A stretch of DNA of 64,000 nucleotides, taken from contig NZ_JAOBPO010000001.1 of NCBI RefSeq assembly GCF_025574485.1, forward strand, positions 813,501 through 877,500. Reading direction: 5' to 3'. The notes under the pieces are model-generated. The model saw only the letters and a list, made by a program, of their open reading frames with translations, searched no databases and was not told the origin of the DNA. The DNA comes from Kordiimonas aquimaris. Its GTDB lineage: Bacteria > Pseudomonadota > Alphaproteobacteria > Sphingomonadales > Kordiimonadaceae. Of the stretch, positions 1-8,431 are shown piece after piece. The stretch's first letter is position 1. Every line of letters begins with the position of its first letter. The position numbers and the translations under genes were made by a program.

Positions 1-599
1 ATGCGGTTTACAGCTTCACCAATGTCATCGGCACTTGCTGATTTGCCGCCAGTTACACCGGCGACGGCCACATAATACACAAAGCCACTCGCACCGTTAA
101 CGATTGCTGGCAGGCGTGCGTCATCTGATGTTGGGGTTGCAAGGCGTACAATATCAATATTGTTGGCATTGGCGGGCTCAAGCAGTTCTGCGTCTTCTTC
201 TGGCGGCAGATCAACAACGATCAGGCCATCAACACCTGCAGTTGCGGCATCAGTGCAGAATTTTTCAATGCCGTAAGCATAAATTGGATTGAAATAACCC
301 ATCAAAACAATAGGCGTTTCATGGCCTGCTGCCCTGAATGCAGTGACCATCGACAGGGTTTTTTTCATGTTAGCACCAGCTTTAATGGCGCGCTGTGCTG
401 CTTTATCAATTGCAGGGCCATCAGCCGATGGGTCGGTGAACGGCATGCCCAGTTCAATAATATCGGCGCCAGCACCAGGTAGACCCATCAATATCTCAAA
501 TGATGTTTCATGGTTTGGGTCACCTGCCGTAACAAAGGTTACGAAAGCAGCGTGGTTTTCAGCACGTAAGGCAGCGAGGCAAGGTGTTAAACGACTCAT
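1..599 (-). CDS. trpA: Tryptophan synthase alpha subunit (3' end cut by window)
   Basis: This subunit cleaves indole-3-glycerol phosphate to indole and glyceraldehyde 3-phosphate and passes indole to TrpB. The minus-strand frame opens with ATG at 599 ([14 protein letters not shown]) and stays open to base 1. Visible TIM-barrel signatures are the VTAGDPN stretch near residue 25, [14 protein letters not shown] with its catalytic-type Glu and Asp, GYFNPI, and VDLPPEE. About 199 of the roughly 270 residues expected are present, so the C-terminus lies outside. It starts 9 bases after the trpB stop, which fits a trpF-trpB-trpA operon. I am confident of the identity. Confidence 0.97.
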   Translation of the reverse strand, partial: MSRLTPCLAALRAENHAAFVTFVTAGDPNHETSFEILMGLPGAGADIIELGMPFTDPSADGPAIDKAAQRAIKAGANMKKTLSMVTAFRAAGHETPIVLMGYFNPIYAYGIEKFCTDAATAGVDGLIVVDLPPEEDAELLEPANANNIDIVRLATPTSDDARLPAIVNGASGFVYYVAVAGVTGGKSASADDIGEAVNR

Positions 600-608
600 G
601 GTATATTC

Positions 609-1817
609 CTAAATCTCTTGGCCTAGTTCTTTTGCGACAGTGAAAATATCCTTGTCACCACGCCCGGAAAGATTGAGCACACATATATGGTCTTTGGGCA
701 GATCGCCTGCGGTGCGGATGATATGCGCAAGTCCGTGGCTGCTCTCTAATGCCGGAATAATTCCCTCTGTACGGCAGCACAGTTGGAATGCTTCCATTGC
801 TTCATCGTCCGTAGCGGACACATAGTTAACGCGCCCTGCTTCATGTAGCCATACGTGCTCAGGGCCTATGCCGGGGTAGTCAAGACCTGCCGATATAGAA
901 TGCGCTTCTTCAATTTGACCATCTTCGGTTTGCAGCAGATATGTGCGATTGCCGTGCAAGACACCGGGTTTGCCGCCTGCAATTGATGCTGCATTTTTGT
1001 CCGTATCAACACCGTGGCCAGAAGCTTCCACGGCAAACATTTGAACATCCGGATCATCCAAAAAATCATGGAACAGACCGAGCGCATTGGATCCGCCACC
1101 AATACAGGCTACCAGACTGTCAGGTAGGCGACCTTCCTGTGCTAAAATTTGTTCCTTGGTTTCGCGTCCAATGATCGATTGGAAATCACGTACCATCATG
1201 GGGTAGGGGTGTGGTCCCGCAACTGTGCCAATAATGTAGAAGGTATCATGTACATTGGTTACCCAGTCACGCAGTGCATCGTTCATTGCATCTTTGAGTG
1301 TGGCTGAACCTGATGTCACAGGTTTAACTTCTGCACCTAAAAGCTTCATGCGAAATACATTGGGTTTCTGGCGTTCGATATCGACCTCACCCATAAACAC
1401 AGTACATTTCAGACCAAAGCGCGCGGCAACCGTTGCGGTGGCAACGCCGTGTTGACCTGCGCCTGTTTCTGCAATGACGCGCGTTTTCCCCATGCGCTTT
1501 GCCAGCAATACCTGACCAATAGCATGGTTGATCTTGTGCGCGCCTGTATGGTTTAGCTCTTCACGCTTAAAGTAAATTTTGGCGCCGCCCAAATGTTCAG
1601 TCAGTCGTTCTGCATAATATAGTGGACTGGGTCGGCCGATATATTGGCGGTTTAACTCGTCAAGTTCGGCAAGGAACTTTTCATCTTGCATCGCAGCTTT
1701 GAATTCCTGCTCAACTTGCATAACAAGCGGCATCAGTGTTTCAGACACATAGCGGCCACCATAGTTGCCAAAATGCCCTTTTTCATCGGGTCCAGTGCGA
1801 TAGCTATTGAGCGCCAT
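609..1817 (-). CDS. trpB: Tryptophan synthase beta subunit
   Basis: TrpB joins indole and serine to make tryptophan using PLP. The 402-residue length is normal. The [10 protein letters not shown] motif carries the PLP lysine (K95), [18 protein letters not shown] holds the phosphate-binding GGGSN, and SGRGDKD sits near the C-terminus. The ATG at 1817 has GAGGAA about 8 bases upstream. It lies between trpF and trpA on the same strand with short gaps, as in other alphaproteobacteria. Nothing unusual is seen. Confidence 0.98.
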   Translation of the reverse strand: MALNSYRTGPDEKGHFGNYGGRYVSETLMPLVMQVEQEFKAAMQDEKFLAELDELNRQYIGRPSPLYYAERLTEHLGGAKIYFKREELNHTGAHKINHAIGQVLLAKRMGKTRVIAETGAGQHGVATATVAARFGLKCTVFMGEVDIERQKPNVFRMKLLGAEVKPVTSGSATLKDAMNDALRDWVTNVHDTFYIIGTVAGPHPYPMMVRDFQSIIGRETKEQILAQEGRLPDSLVACIGGGSNALGLFHDFLDDPDVQMFAVEASGHGVDTDKNAASIAGGKPGVLHGNRTYLLQTEDGQIEEAHSISAGLDYPGIGPEHVWLHEAGRVNYVSATDDEAMEAFQLCCRTEGIIPALESSHGLAHIIRTAGDLPKDHICVLNLSGRGDKDIFTVAKELGQEI

Positions 1818-1865
1818 GAGGCGGTTCCTCTTCTCTTGGCAGGTTATTCTCTAAAAACCGGACAC

Positions 1866-2510
1866 CTAACTAACGGCTTTTGCCGCGCGAAGAAAGGCCT
1901 CAATTGCAGGAATTGATTTAATTCCAGGTTCACTTTCTACGCCTGAAGAAACGTCAAGGATTGAAGCCTGTGACAATTTGACAGCCTCGGCAATATTGTC
2001 GGGTGTCAAGCCACCAGCAAGCAGCCATTTTTCAGGTAAGCTGGCTTCCTGCATAATGTGCCATGGAAATGAAACAGCATTGCCCCCTGGCAGGGCTGCA
2101 CCTTTGGGAGGTTTTGCATCAAATAGCATTGCATCTGCTATATCATAGTAGGCGGATGCTTGCTCAATGTCAGCTGGTTCGCTGACGCCAACAGCCTTAA
2201 TAACGGGTAGACTGTGTTTATCTTTTAGGCGCGCGACCTCTTCTGGTGTCTCGCTGCCATGCAGCTGCAACCAGGTAAGGTCAATCGCGTCGATCGCTTC
2301 TGCGATAAAGCGATCGTTTGCGTTAACAAAAACGCCAATGCGTTCCGGTCCGTCTGGCAGGTCGGGATTTAGCCGGCGCGCAGCACCGAATGTGAGGTGG
2401 CGCGGTGAGGGCTCGAAAAACATGAAACCCAGATATGATGCGCCAGCACCTGCAGCCGCATGTGCTGTTTCAGCGGTTGTCAGGCCGCATATTTTAACTT
2501 CAATTGACAT
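1866..2510 (-). CDS. trpF: Phosphoribosylanthranilate isomerase
   Basis: TrpF converts N-(5-phosphoribosyl)anthranilate to the CdRP intermediate, the third step of the tryptophan branch. The 214-residue protein begins MSIEVKICGLT, placing the catalytic Cys at position 8. LFDAKPP carries the catalytic Asp, and LAGGLTPDN and DVSSGVE form the phosphate-binding end of the barrel. Its start overlaps the end of the upstream TolB-like/TM2 gene by 11 bases, so the two are probably translationally coupled. It is followed by trpB. Confidence 0.97.
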   Translation of the reverse strand: MSIEVKICGLTTAETAHAAAGAGASYLGFMFFEPSPRHLTFGAARRLNPDLPDGPERIGVFVNANDRFIAEAIDAIDLTWLQLHGSETPEEVARLKDKHSLPVIKAVGVSEPADIEQASAYYDIADAMLFDAKPPKGAALPGGNAVSFPWHIMQEASLPEKWLLAGGLTPDNIAEAVKLSQASILDVSSGVESEPGIKSIPAIEAFLRAAKAVS

Positions 2511-3399
2511 GAACTGACTGCTTAATTGTGCGTTGCGGATGGAATAGTTTCAGCGTGCGGCCTTTGCCATCTGCGAACATGCCTAAGGAAATCAGGATAA
2601 GGTCGAAGAACCAACCGAATGTAAAAAGGCCAGCCGTTAGAATGTAAAGCATGCCCGTAAATGGGCGGCCAACATAAAAGCGGTGAGCACCAAAAAGGCC
2701 TACGACAAAGAAGCAAAGCATGAAAGCAATGAAACGGCTTTTGGGTGACACTTCATTATCTTCTATAAAGCCCACATCCGCACCAGCTTGTGTTTGGAGT
2801 GATAATTCCACGGACGGCAAAACAGCAACAGTGGGTATGTTTTCTGCTAAAATTTCTTCACTTATAGCTGTTGCTATTTTTGCAGCGACACCCTCTTGAA
2901 CCTCTATGAGATTTGCTCCGCTTGCATCAAAACGCTGCGACCAAACAATCGCACCATTTGTATCTATCAGCTGTGCACTCACCCGGCGGGTGTCTTCTTG
3001 CTGGCGCAGATTGGTTGTAAGAGCGTATTTAGTGCCAAGTTTTTTGGTAACTTTTGAAGCTTCAATTTCAGTTGATGAAGTGCCTGTTTGCGTTTCAGGC
3101 GCGGCAACTGCGAATCCGGCGCCTTTGATGTCAGCAATTAAGTCGCTTATCAATCCATCACCAAAATGATGATCAACATCACCCAACGTTTTATATGGCA
3201 TCACGGCAATCGCTGTTTTGCCGCCATAATCTGGCTTGCCTAGACTGTTATCGCTTTCACGTATAAACGTCTTACCTGTTAGCCTATGCATAATCACGCG
3301 ACCATTGGTGATAAGTAGCATTGTGAGTGCTGTAATGGAGCCAATACCCCCCAGCACGTCACCATATTCTTTTAACCACTCAATCGCCGTTTCGAACAT
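2500..3399 (-). CDS. TolB-like domain protein fused to a C-terminal TM2 domain
   Basis: The function is unknown. Seen: one likely membrane helix at residues 13-32; a soluble region at about 60-185 resembling the TolB-like/FlgO-like N-terminal domain found in some adenylate cyclases (AVMPYKTLGD, FGDGLISDLIADI, YALTTNLRQ, LIDTNGAIVWSQRFD); and a TM2 domain at about 220-280 with the GAHRFYVGR signature and two hydrophobic helices. The start ATG at 3399 directly abuts the stop of the upstream crotonase gene, and GGAAAG within that gene can serve as ribosome binding site. The 3' end overlaps trpF. In relatives a small membrane protein often precedes trpF, so this may be a lineage-specific replacement (inference). 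Confidence 0.75.
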   Translation of the reverse strand: MFETAIEWLKEYGDVLGGIGSITALTMLLITNGRVIMHRLTGKTFIRESDNSLGKPDYGGKTAIAVMPYKTLGDVDHHFGDGLISDLIADIKGAGFAVAAPETQTGTSSTEIEASKVTKKLGTKYALTTNLRQQEDTRRVSAQLIDTNGAIVWSQRFDASGANLIEVQEGVAAKIATAISEEILAENIPTVAVLPSVELSLQTQAGADVGFIEDNEVSPKSRFIAFMLCFFVVGLFGAHRFYVGRPFTGMLYILTAGLFTFGWFFDLILISLGMFADGKGRTLKLFHPQRTIKQSVHVN

Positions 3400-4227
3400 C
3401 TAGTCTTCGCTTTCCAGCAAATTAGAAAAGGTAACGGTTTCGCGTGTTAAGGCTGCCGTTGCCGCTTTCATCAGGTCTTCGCTTATTAGCTGACCACTAT
3501 TCCATGTTGCCACATAATCAAGGCCATCCTTGATACTGTGGTCCCGTGAATGATTAAGTATCGCTTTTGTACCGCTGACCGCAAGAGGACTTTTACTGGC
3601 TATTTCATTAGCGATCTCTTGTGCTTTCAGCAAAGCAGCTTCGCGGCTATCTGTTACATGATTAACGAAACCATATTTGCTGGCCTCGTCAGCCATGAAC
3701 TTGCGCCCTGTATAAGCGAGCTCACGCAGTATTCCGTTTGGCAACAGGTAAGGGGCACGCTGCAAGGTACCAACATCAGCAACTATAGCGACATTGATTT
3801 CCTGTATAGAAAACCACGTATCGCTAGAACACACGCGGATATCACATGCAGAAATGAGGTCGATACCGCCGCCAAGGCATGCGCCGTGAATAGCTGCGAT
3901 TACGGGAGCGCGGCATTCTTCTGCTGCGGTGAAGCACGCCTGCAGATGCAGGATATGTCGCCTGAGCTGCTCGCGCACGCGAGCAGGGTCACCACCTGAA
4001 GGGTCAATCGCGCTACCGCTTTCTTTAAGATCTAATCCTGCGGTGAAATGCTTGCCGTTTGCGGACAAAATAATTGCGCGTACATTTGTTTGAGTATCCA
4101 ACCAACGAAATGCTTCACCAATTTCGCGGAACATTGCACGGTTCATGGCATTAAGCTGCTTTGGCCTGTTGAGCGATATGGTTGCAATGTGGTCGTTTTG
4201 GGTGACTTCTAATGTTTCGAACTGCAT
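3400..4227 (-). CDS. Delta3,5-delta2,4-dienoyl-CoA isomerase (crotonase family)
   Basis: A 275-residue crotonase-fold enzyme. The oxyanion-hole segment HFTAGLDL and the second half IHGACLGGGIDL are clear. D123 (GGIDL), E143 (IQEIN) and D151 (ADVGTLQR) match in identity and in spacing (20 and 8 residues) the three acidic residues of the mammalian ECH1 isomerase. I therefore prefer this over a plain enoyl-CoA hydratase. It would shift double bonds of polyunsaturated acyl-CoAs so that beta-oxidation can continue. It is first in the apparent run leading to trpF-trpB-trpA, which it has no metabolic reason to join. A perfect inverted repeat sits upstream. Confidence 0.88.
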   Translation of the reverse strand: MQFETLEVTQNDHIATISLNRPKQLNAMNRAMFREIGEAFRWLDTQTNVRAIILSANGKHFTAGLDLKESGSAIDPSGGDPARVREQLRRHILHLQACFTAAEECRAPVIAAIHGACLGGGIDLISACDIRVCSSDTWFSIQEINVAIVADVGTLQRAPYLLPNGILRELAYTGRKFMADEASKYGFVNHVTDSREAALLKAQEIANEIASKSPLAVSGTKAILNHSRDHSIKDGLDYVATWNSGQLISEDLMKAATAALTRETVTFSNLLESED

Positions 4228-4239
4228 GCGTAGGCTCCT

Positions 4240-4290
4240 GAATACATTGGTTTTGACTGTAATATTGTTCAGTATTCAAACAAAACCAAT
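4240..4290. promoter_or_regulatory. Perfect inverted repeat upstream of the isomerase gene
   Basis: ATTGGTTTTG at 4246-4255 is matched exactly by its reverse complement at 4281-4290. GAATAC at 4240-4245 pairs with GTATTC at 4272-4277, and ACTG/CAGT form a further inner pair. The repeat ends 12 bases before the start codon at 4227. No T-tract follows on the minus strand, so an operator or 5'-UTR hairpin is likelier than a terminator of the upstream B3/4 gene. Which protein binds it is unknown. Confidence 0.5.
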
Positions 4291-4329
4291 TTATCGGGCT
4301 ATAGCATGGGTATTTATGAACTAATCAAG

Positions 4330-4965
4330 CTATGCGCTGCAGTATTTTGTAATAAGAGCATCCGCAATTTCCGCGGCAGCTTCCACGTGAGCAACATCGA
4401 CATTAAAACCGTATATCACAAAAATTATGTCTTTTGTTTTGTCGGTAACTGCTGTGCGCGCACTGTCTGAAAACGGCGATCCAAATGGCCCGTCTTCATC
4501 AGAGAGAACAGCCAGACCTTCCAGATTGATGCTACCACGTCCAATCCCGTCATATGTTTCGCCCGGTGTGCCTATGCGCAGTTTTAAGCTGCCTTTTATC
4601 CAGGCTGCATCATAACACCCAACAGGTAAGCCGGTCATCAGCGATACCAGATTGCCGCAATCAACAACATTGTTGACAAGATATAGCCCTTTGCCTGCAA
4701 CAATACGCCGTGTCAACGCTTCGGAGGATGGCCTGTAACGGCTCGGGTCTTTCCCGATGGCTTTGAAGGCGGCACGTACGGCTGCGATGACCGGATCTGA
4801 AGATGCAGCTTCACCCAGCAGCTCCTGTTGGCGGAGATCTGTCGCTTCTGTTATGGTGTTTTGCAGGGTATCGGTTGTAGGACCAACAGCAGTTTTATAA
4901 TCTAAAACACCAAGATGAAGCGGAAAACCAAGGGTTTTGAATTCTGGACTGATATCAAACTGCAT
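4330..4965 (-). CDS. B3/B4 tRNA-binding domain protein (PheRS beta-like domain)
   Basis: A stand-alone relative of the B3/B4 editing domain of phenylalanyl-tRNA synthetase beta. Recognisable parts are the central FKAIGKDPSRYRPSSEALTR-type helix, LVNNVVDCGNLVSL, and GLPVGCYD. Such free-standing proteins are thought to act on tRNA or mischarged aminoacyl-tRNA, but this one is unproven. I chose the ATG at 4965 because GAGG lies 5 bases upstream; an in-frame GTG at 4971 would overlap that site. It ends a compact minus-strand run with the AhpD-like and DUF2461 genes. Confidence 0.8.
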   Translation of the reverse strand: MQFDISPEFKTLGFPLHLGVLDYKTAVGPTTDTLQNTITEATDLRQQELLGEAASSDPVIAAVRAAFKAIGKDPSRYRPSSEALTRRIVAGKGLYLVNNVVDCGNLVSLMTGLPVGCYDAAWIKGSLKLRIGTPGETYDGIGRGSINLEGLAVLSDEDGPFGSPFSDSARTAVTDKTKDIIFVIYGFNVDVAHVEAAAEIADALITKYCSA

Positions 4966-4992
4966 GCCCACCTCATCAGATTTAATCGTGGT

Positions 4993-5607
4993 TTATTGGT
5001 GCCCCCAATTGTCAGGGTCAGTGTTATCATTTGGCGACAGGCCGATGATATCACCATTTGTTGTAACGCCAAGCCCCAGCACTGTTCTGTTTGCATAAGC
5101 GAAATAGGCAGTGACTTGGTTAACCTCGAGAATTTCACCATCTGATAAACCAGCCGCTCTCATATCTTCAATATCAGACTCGTTAAGACCGGCAGGAGCG
5201 GTTGTTAATTGCGCTGCATATTCAAGCGCAACGATATCACGCTGTGACAGGTGCTCTTTTGCGGCTGAAGGAGTGCGCGCATCGAGGGCTGTGCGAATAT
5301 CTTTTGCAATTATGTTGTCGTTTAACAAGCGCGCTAAACCGGCGTAATGATGATCAACACAATAAGTGCACTCATTGAGCAGGCTTACATAAACGCCGAT
5401 AGCTTCAAGTAACCATTTGGGCAGTTTATTGCCCGGATGATGCAGCACATATTTGTATAGTGTCATGTGTCCTTCAAGAGTGTGCGGACGGAGACTGTGC
5501 GCCATTAAAATGTTGTCAATATTATTATCAGGCCCTTTCACCCGCTCATAAATAGCCTTCAGTTTGCCTTTGGCATTATCGTAGTTCAGCGTTGTAATCC
5601 ATGACAT
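4993..5607 (-). CDS. AhpD-like peroxidase-related protein (carboxymuconolactone decarboxylase fold)
   Basis: A 204-residue all-helical protein of the AhpD/CMD superfamily. The redox motif ECTYCVDHH gives C80 and C83, with H86/H87 as the usual proton-relay position. Residues before it (WLLEAIGVYVSLLN) form the conserved helix. Family members reduce peroxides through the CXXC pair; the physiological reductant is not visible here. It lies 27 bases before the B3/4 gene and 24 bases after DUF2461, so it is probably co-transcribed with both. Confidence 0.85.
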   Translation of the reverse strand: MSWITTLNYDNAKGKLKAIYERVKGPDNNIDNILMAHSLRPHTLEGHMTLYKYVLHHPGNKLPKWLLEAIGVYVSLLNECTYCVDHHYAGLARLLNDNIIAKDIRTALDARTPSAAKEHLSQRDIVALEYAAQLTTAPAGLNESDIEDMRAAGLSDGEILEVNQVTAYFAYANRTVLGLGVTTNGDIIGLSPNDNTDPDNWGHQ

Positions 5608-5631
5608 GGATATTTCCTCCTGAAAGGTGCT

Positions 5632-6294
5632 TTACAGGTCAATTAGCCAATCAAAAACGGGTTTTAAAATCGTATATTTTTCGTTGCAGGCAGATATTAG
5701 ATCACCGCGTGTGGCGGTGTTGAGGTCAGGAAAATCATACCAAACAGTTAAACCTTTGCGGCGAAGCAATGCAGCATGCACATGGTCAGGATCAAATTGG
5801 CGTGGCACACGTTTCAATTCCGGCTCCATGATGCGGAAACCTGAGTTTTTTTCTATCTTCTTGAGAGTGACGGCTAGTGCGTTGCCGTCTTCACCCACTA
5901 TGCGCTGGCGATACGTTTCAAGCTTGTCACCTTCAAATGCAAATGTGCCAACGCCAACCGATAATTTTTCTGTATCAAGACCAAAATACCAACCCGGCGT
6001 ATCCAGACCTTCTGGCGTAAACCCGATGTGGACATGTGTATTGTATGGGGTTTTGTCTTTGGAAAAGCGTACATCACGGTATACGCGGAATACTTTTGAG
6101 CTATATGTGTGACCTGTCAGGCTTTGAAGCTTTGCCGCCATGATGGCAGCAAAAAATTCAGCAGGTTTTTTTACGGATGTTTCATAGGCTGATTTATATT
6201 CTGTAAACCATTCTCGGTTGTTGTTTGCGTGCAGGTTTTTCAGAAATTTCACTGTTTCTTCAGGAAAACACCAAGTACTGCTTGTGTTGTTCAT
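5632..6294 (-). CDS. DUF2461 family protein
   Basis: The protein shows the DUF2461 pattern along its whole 220 residues: an N-terminal FLKNLHANNNREWF segment, a central VFRVYRDVRFSKDKTPYNTH, then PGWYFGLD, GVGTFAFEGD and a late RVPRQFDPDH. No catalytic role has been established for the family. The ATG at 6294 has GCAGGG 4 bases upstream. Its neighbours are a Cro-type repressor before it and the AhpD-like gene after it, with short gaps. Confidence 0.88.
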   Translation of the reverse strand: MNNTSSTWCFPEETVKFLKNLHANNNREWFTEYKSAYETSVKKPAEFFAAIMAAKLQSLTGHTYSSKVFRVYRDVRFSKDKTPYNTHVHIGFTPEGLDTPGWYFGLDTEKLSVGVGTFAFEGDKLETYRQRIVGEDGNALAVTLKKIEKNSGFRIMEPELKRVPRQFDPDHVHAALLRRKGLTVWYDFPDLNTATRGDLISACNEKYTILKPVFDWLIDL

Positions 6295-6322
6295 TACCCT
6301 GCTGCCCTATCAGTTTACAATG

Positions 6323-6556
6323 TTATGTCGGTTCCTTGTCAGTAACATTGTATTGAAACACGTCTTCCAGTGAAACACCAAGCGCTTTTGCGATAAGAAA
6401 CGCGGCCTCCAGGCTTGGAGAATATCGCCCTTGCTCAATGGCAATAACGGTTTGGCGTGTCAGGCCAATACGTTTCGCAAGCTCAGCTTGTGACATTTCA
6501 TCCGCCATAAAACGAAGCTTGCGAATATTGTTGGTAATTGCTGTTGGTTTGACCAT
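6323..6556 (-). CDS. Small Cro/CI-type (XRE) transcriptional regulator
   Basis: A 77-residue protein consisting almost only of a helix-turn-helix domain: MSQAELAKRIGLTRQTVIAI followed by EQGRYSPSLE and IAKALGVSLEDVF. This is the short YozG-like class. It follows a small membrane protein gene with only two bases between stop and start. Such membrane-protein/HTH pairs are common and the regulator usually acts on its own promoter (family knowledge). The candidate operator and promoter are at 7055-7110. Confidence 0.9.
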   Translation of the reverse strand: MVKPTAITNNIRKLRFMADEMSQAELAKRIGLTRQTVIAIEQGRYSPSLEAAFLIAKALGVSLEDVFQYNVTDKEPT

Positions 6557-6558
6557 GG

Positions 6559-6978
6559 TTACACACCGCGCTTGTAAAGATAAAGCCTGACAGAGACACT
6601 TATAATGGTGGATAAAACCATTGTAGCAAGCAGTGCATGAGCAAGAATAAATTTACTGAAGTCAAACATAACCAAAACCAGAATACCAAAAACCGCAACA
6701 GCTTGTACGTAACTTGCGATACGCTCAGCTTTCATGTCGATGATATCGTCTCGTTCGTCAAACTCTTCTGCTGGTTCTTTTTGTAGAATATTAGCCAGTA
6801 TAGATATAATGATCACCAACACGACATAAGCGCCCATCATGGTCCATAGTTTCGTCCCGAATTCATTTGTTGAATTCATGTCTGTTGGCAGGTTGGTAAA
6901 TACACTTGTGAAGTACCACGCATAAACAGCGATGGTGACGATAAGTGCGGCAAGATATGTGCGTTCCAGGTAAGTCAT
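6559..6978 (-). CDS. Four-helix membrane protein paired with the HTH regulator
   Basis: A 139-residue protein with four hydrophobic segments at about residues 8-28, 45-65, 92-108 and 114-133. The DERDDIIDMKAERI stretch between helices 2 and 3 resembles the DUF2178-type motif of proteins that travel with a small Cro-like repressor. Function is unknown; a membrane sensor or antagonist of the repressor is possible (inference). It is the first gene of the minus-strand run 6978-4330. Confidence 0.75.
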   Translation of the reverse strand: MTYLERTYLAALIVTIAVYAWYFTSVFTNLPTDMNSTNEFGTKLWTMMGAYVVLVIIISILANILQKEPAEEFDERDDIIDMKAERIASYVQAVAVFGILVLVMFDFSKFILAHALLATMVLSTIISVSVRLYLYKRGV

Positions 6979-7054
6979 AGTAATTCTCTTTGTGTTTTGC
7001 TGTCGTGACTCGGGTCTTTAGAGTCAAATATATTTTTCATTATGTGTATTATTT

Positions 7055-7110
7055 TTGACATTTCAGTTATGTAAATAATAGCGGACTTTATGTCAATAAT
7101 TATCTACATA
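7055..7110 (-). promoter_or_regulatory. Promoter and inverted repeats before the membrane-protein/HTH operon
   Basis: In the intergenic stretch 6979-7274, the minus strand has TTGACA (7096-7091) followed after 17 bases by TACATA, a plausible sigma-70 promoter. Overlapping it, TATGTAAATAAT (7068-7079) and ATTATCTACATA (7099-7110) form an inverted repeat with 11 of 12 positions paired, and TTGACA/TGTCAA (7055-7060 and 7091-7096) form a second one. This is a suitable place for the HTH protein at 6323-6556 to bind (inference). The rest of the intergenic region, with the divergent start of the 7275 gene, shows nothing clear. Confidence 0.4.
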
Positions 7111-7274
7111 GCATTCTTGTAGAAACCTGATTTTACAAGGGTCGCAGCTCAGTCCTGTTTGAAAAGCGGGGTAAATTTGAGCCGCCGTGATCACCGTCAC
7201 AGCCATTCCCACTACAGGTCTGTATCAAGTTTCATGTGATTTAGACGTATCCGGTAATAAAGGCGGCATGAGTG

Positions 7275-7646
7275 ATGCGACTCGTTTTGGTATTGATTTC
7301 GATAACGCTGCTGAGTGCGTGCACAAGTATTCGTGCAACAGAACGTGACGGTAAGTCATACCGTTATTTTGGATTTGTTGAGGTCGTTGTCCCAAAGATT
7401 GAGCGGGATATTGAAGCGGTCAAAATTCAGTCTGCGGGCATTGCCCTTGAAAATGGGCTGAGTGTGGGTTGGCGAGAAAATGAAACGGTCTTAGTGCCGC
7501 TGAAAGAAGGAGCGGCAAAAGGTGCGCCGTTAGAAGCAACGTGCGGCATGGTCGTGATTGTTCGCTCGGTGGCAGAAGCAGAACACGCGGCAGCTGTGTT
7601 GCGTGATTTAAAGGGAGAAAATATATGTCTCACGTCATTTCAATAA
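7275..7646 (+). CDS. Small lipoprotein of unknown function
   Basis: A 123-residue protein with a clear lipoprotein signal: basic start, hydrophobic LVLVLISITLL, then the lipobox LSAC at residues 13-16. The mature part has no motif I recognise; it contains GLSVGWRENETVLVP and three or so cysteines including the lipid-anchored one. I chose ATG 7275 over GTG 7272 because AGGCGG ends 8 bases before it. Its 3' end overlaps the next gene by 22 bases, so the two are a unit. Confidence 0.7.
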   Translation: MRLVLVLISITLLSACTSIRATERDGKSYRYFGFVEVVVPKIERDIEAVKIQSAGIALENGLSVGWRENETVLVPLKEGAAKGAPLEATCGMVVIVRSVAEAEHAAAVLRDLKGENICLTSFQ

Positions 7647-8419
7647 AACGAGCCGCGAAAGTGGCTGGTGTTAGCCTGATGGCCATAGGGATGGGTGCTT
7701 GTTCTCAAGTCCTCAAACATTCAAACACCTTAATTTTTGCAACTAATACGACTTCAGGCTTAAAAATTGGTGCTGATGAGAAGCAGTTGCCAGGGATCCA
7801 GGTAGGTCACAGTAGACAGGAAGTGGCATTTGTGCCCGTGCTCGCCAATACAGGTCCTGCTTCTGGAGGGGGAGATTTAGCGCCTTGTGATGCAGCTAAC
7901 GCGAAAGCATGCAAGTTCGTCGGTACTCATGACGGAAAGAGCAAAGATAGTTATTCAACGTTGGCATCGTTTGGAAGCAAAAAAGGAGCGTCAGTTGACG
8001 CATCAGGGAATTTGCAAGGTACAGTGGCCATTGCCCAATATTTTGCGACTGGAGTAGCGGCACAACAGCTTGCTATTTCGGGTGGAGCTAATGTTGTTAG
8101 CGCTGGTGGTGATACAAAGGCAAAGGCGGACGCAGCTATAGCTGCCTCAAAAGACAAAGCGGCTATTGAGAGGACCAAACTTCGTACACAAGCACTGAGT
8201 GAATATGCCAGTGGTAAAGATGTCGCGCTGGTAATGATGGGCAATGATCCCTCAGTAAGTGTAGACCCCGCTTTGAGGGCAGCATTAGCGAGCACTATGG
8301 GCGCTGGATGCACGGATAGTATTTTGAGTGGCTACCCTCAAGACACTGTTAAGAACTTTTTAGATGGGTTGGATAAAAATAGAAAACCTTGTTTTGACGC
8401 TTTAATCCCAAATAAATAG
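7625..8419 (+). CDS. Putative lipoprotein of unknown function
   Basis: A 264-residue protein. The N-terminus has basic residues, a hydrophobic stretch and IGMGAC at residues 22-27, which fits an exported or lipid-anchored protein with an imperfect lipobox. The segment LKIGADEKQLPGIQVGHSRQ followed by VAFVPVLAN looks like a beta-strand-rich conserved core. An Ala/Lys-rich region follows (residues about 150-200). Four further Cys residues could form disulfides. The ATG at 7625 has GGGAGA upstream. I do not recognise a named family. Confidence 0.7.
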   Translation: MSHVISIKRAAKVAGVSLMAIGMGACSQVLKHSNTLIFATNTTSGLKIGADEKQLPGIQVGHSRQEVAFVPVLANTGPASGGGDLAPCDAANAKACKFVGTHDGKSKDSYSTLASFGSKKGASVDASGNLQGTVAIAQYFATGVAAQQLAISGGANVVSAGGDTKAKADAAIAASKDKAAIERTKLRTQALSEYASGKDVALVMMGNDPSVSVDPALRAALASTMGAGCTDSILSGYPQDTVKNFLDGLDKNRKPCFDALIPNK

Positions 8420-8431
8420 GAGTGAATTATT

